Positions 6,064-6,360 of a stretch of DNA of 6,360 nt are shown here, one piece after another. The stretch covers positions 1 to 6,360 of the forward strand of contig JACMOG010000028.1 in assembly GCA_014378125.1 (NCBI GenBank), in the 5' to 3' direction. The notes under the pieces were generated by a model. It saw only the letters and a program-made list of their open reading frames with translations, was not told where the DNA came from and searched no databases. The stretch comes from Vitreoscilla sp. GTDB taxonomy: Bacteria > Pseudomonadota > Gammaproteobacteria > Burkholderiales > Burkholderiaceae. The position numbers and the translations under genes were made by a program. Each line of letters starts with the position of its first letter. Within the stretch, counting starts at the first letter, position 1.

Positions 6064-6319
6064 ATACTCGAATATAAATACTCCGGTGACACGCCATCGA
6101 CAACTGCGGAAAAATACTGAACTTGGTTGCAGGCAACACTCCGCAACAGATTGAAGTAGCCCGCAGATAGAGGCGCGAATATCAGGAATTCATATTTACC
6201 GCTCAACCTGAACGCTCCGTCATCGATAACCGGTACATTACGATTCGAATATAGATTGAAGCGTACTGCAAACAGCGACGTCAACCCTCAGCGGATTTCA
6301 ATCTCATACTGGAATCATC
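6064..6319. other. AT-richer flagellin upstream region
   Basis: This 256-bp spacer is about 46% GC by hand count, well below the genes on its left. No supported gene is present. It contains CGAATAT three times (6069-6075, 6176-6182, 6246-6252), AATACTC twice (6064-6070 and a second copy beginning 6077), and a small inverted repeat GTTGC-ag-GCAAC (6126-6137). I see no hairpin with a T-run that would end the glycosyltransferase transcript. A sigma-28-like promoter is listed separately. Confidence 0.7.
6203..6229 (+). promoter_or_regulatory. Candidate sigma-28 (FliA) promoter of flagellin
   Basis: TCAA (6203-6206) followed after 15 nt by ATCGATAA (6222-6229) fits the flagellar sigma-28 pattern TAAA-N15-GCCGATAA with exact spacing, three of four bases at -35 and six of eight at -10. 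The predicted start is near 6236, leaving a leader of roughly 85 nt before the flagellin ATG. Flagellin genes are classic sigma-28 targets, which supports the call; the extended -35 bases (CCTG instead of GTTT) are poor. Confidence 0.5.
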
Positions 6320-6360
6320 ATGACCCTGTCGATCAACACCAATATCAACTCGATCGGCGC
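6320..6360 (+). CDS. fliC: Flagellin (partial, N-terminal 13 residues)
   Basis: Only MTLSINTNINSIG plus two bases of the next codon is visible. The Ser-Ile-Asn-Thr-Asn start is the highly conserved N-terminal D0 signature of bacterial flagellins, the exported filament subunit. The ATG is preceded by a weak GGAA (6311-6314) and by a sigma-28-like promoter. The rest of the protein, including the conserved C-terminus and the variable domain, is outside the window, so paralogue identity is unknown. Confidence 0.8.
   Translation, partial: MTLSINTNINSIG

Noticed and set aside
6075..6101. Second sigma-28-like promoter starting at TAAATACT
   Set aside because: The -35 is good, but the correctly spaced -10 (CCATCGAC) does not match GCCGATAA.
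6064..6284. Possible minus-strand small protein in the flagellin spacer (frame starting at 6284)
   Set aside because: The frame runs on into the antisense of the glycosyltransferase, has no good ribosome binding site and shows no recognisable motif.

Overview
The window is GC-rich (about two thirds or more G+C in the genes) proteobacterial chromosome. The last 41 bases encode the start of a flagellin, and two sequences resemble sigma-54 promoters, so this is a flagellated Gram-negative with an outer membrane. A Xanthomonadales or Burkholderiales relative fits, but I cannot settle the taxon from sequence alone.

Layout. Bases 1-542 (minus, cut by the window edge) encode an NtrC-type sigma-54 response regulator. 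Bases 539-2392 (minus) encode its partner histidine kinase with a large periplasmic sensor; the two overlap by ATGA. A 70-bp divergent spacer follows. Bases 2463-3641 (plus) encode a porin-like outer-membrane beta-barrel protein. Bases 3646-4149 (plus), four bases downstream, encode a small secreted PstS-like half-size binding protein. A 216-bp intergenic region (4150-4365) is unusually rich in inverted repeats and holds a second sigma-54-like promoter. Bases 4366-6063 (plus) encode a PMT_2/GT39-type integral-membrane glycosyltransferase. An AT-richer spacer (6064-6319, about 46% GC by my count) carries a candidate sigma-28 promoter and leads into flagellin at 6320.

How the parts may work together. 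The divergent four-gene set looks like one periplasmic sensing and uptake module: outer-membrane channel, small periplasmic binding protein, periplasmic-domain kinase and sigma-54 activator. A -24/-12 element (TGGCATG-N4-TTGC) lies directly before the porin gene and overlaps the kinase start codon, so the activator probably switches on porin plus binding protein. A second -24/-12 element (TGGCCTG-N4-TTGC) lies before the glycosyltransferase. It is flanked by the arms of a 12-bp perfect inverted repeat whose 3' arm touches the glycosyltransferase ribosome binding site. No mobile element, tRNA, rRNA or CRISPR array was seen. The most promising novelties are this sigma-54-controlled module and the structured promoter/leader before the glycosyltransferase.
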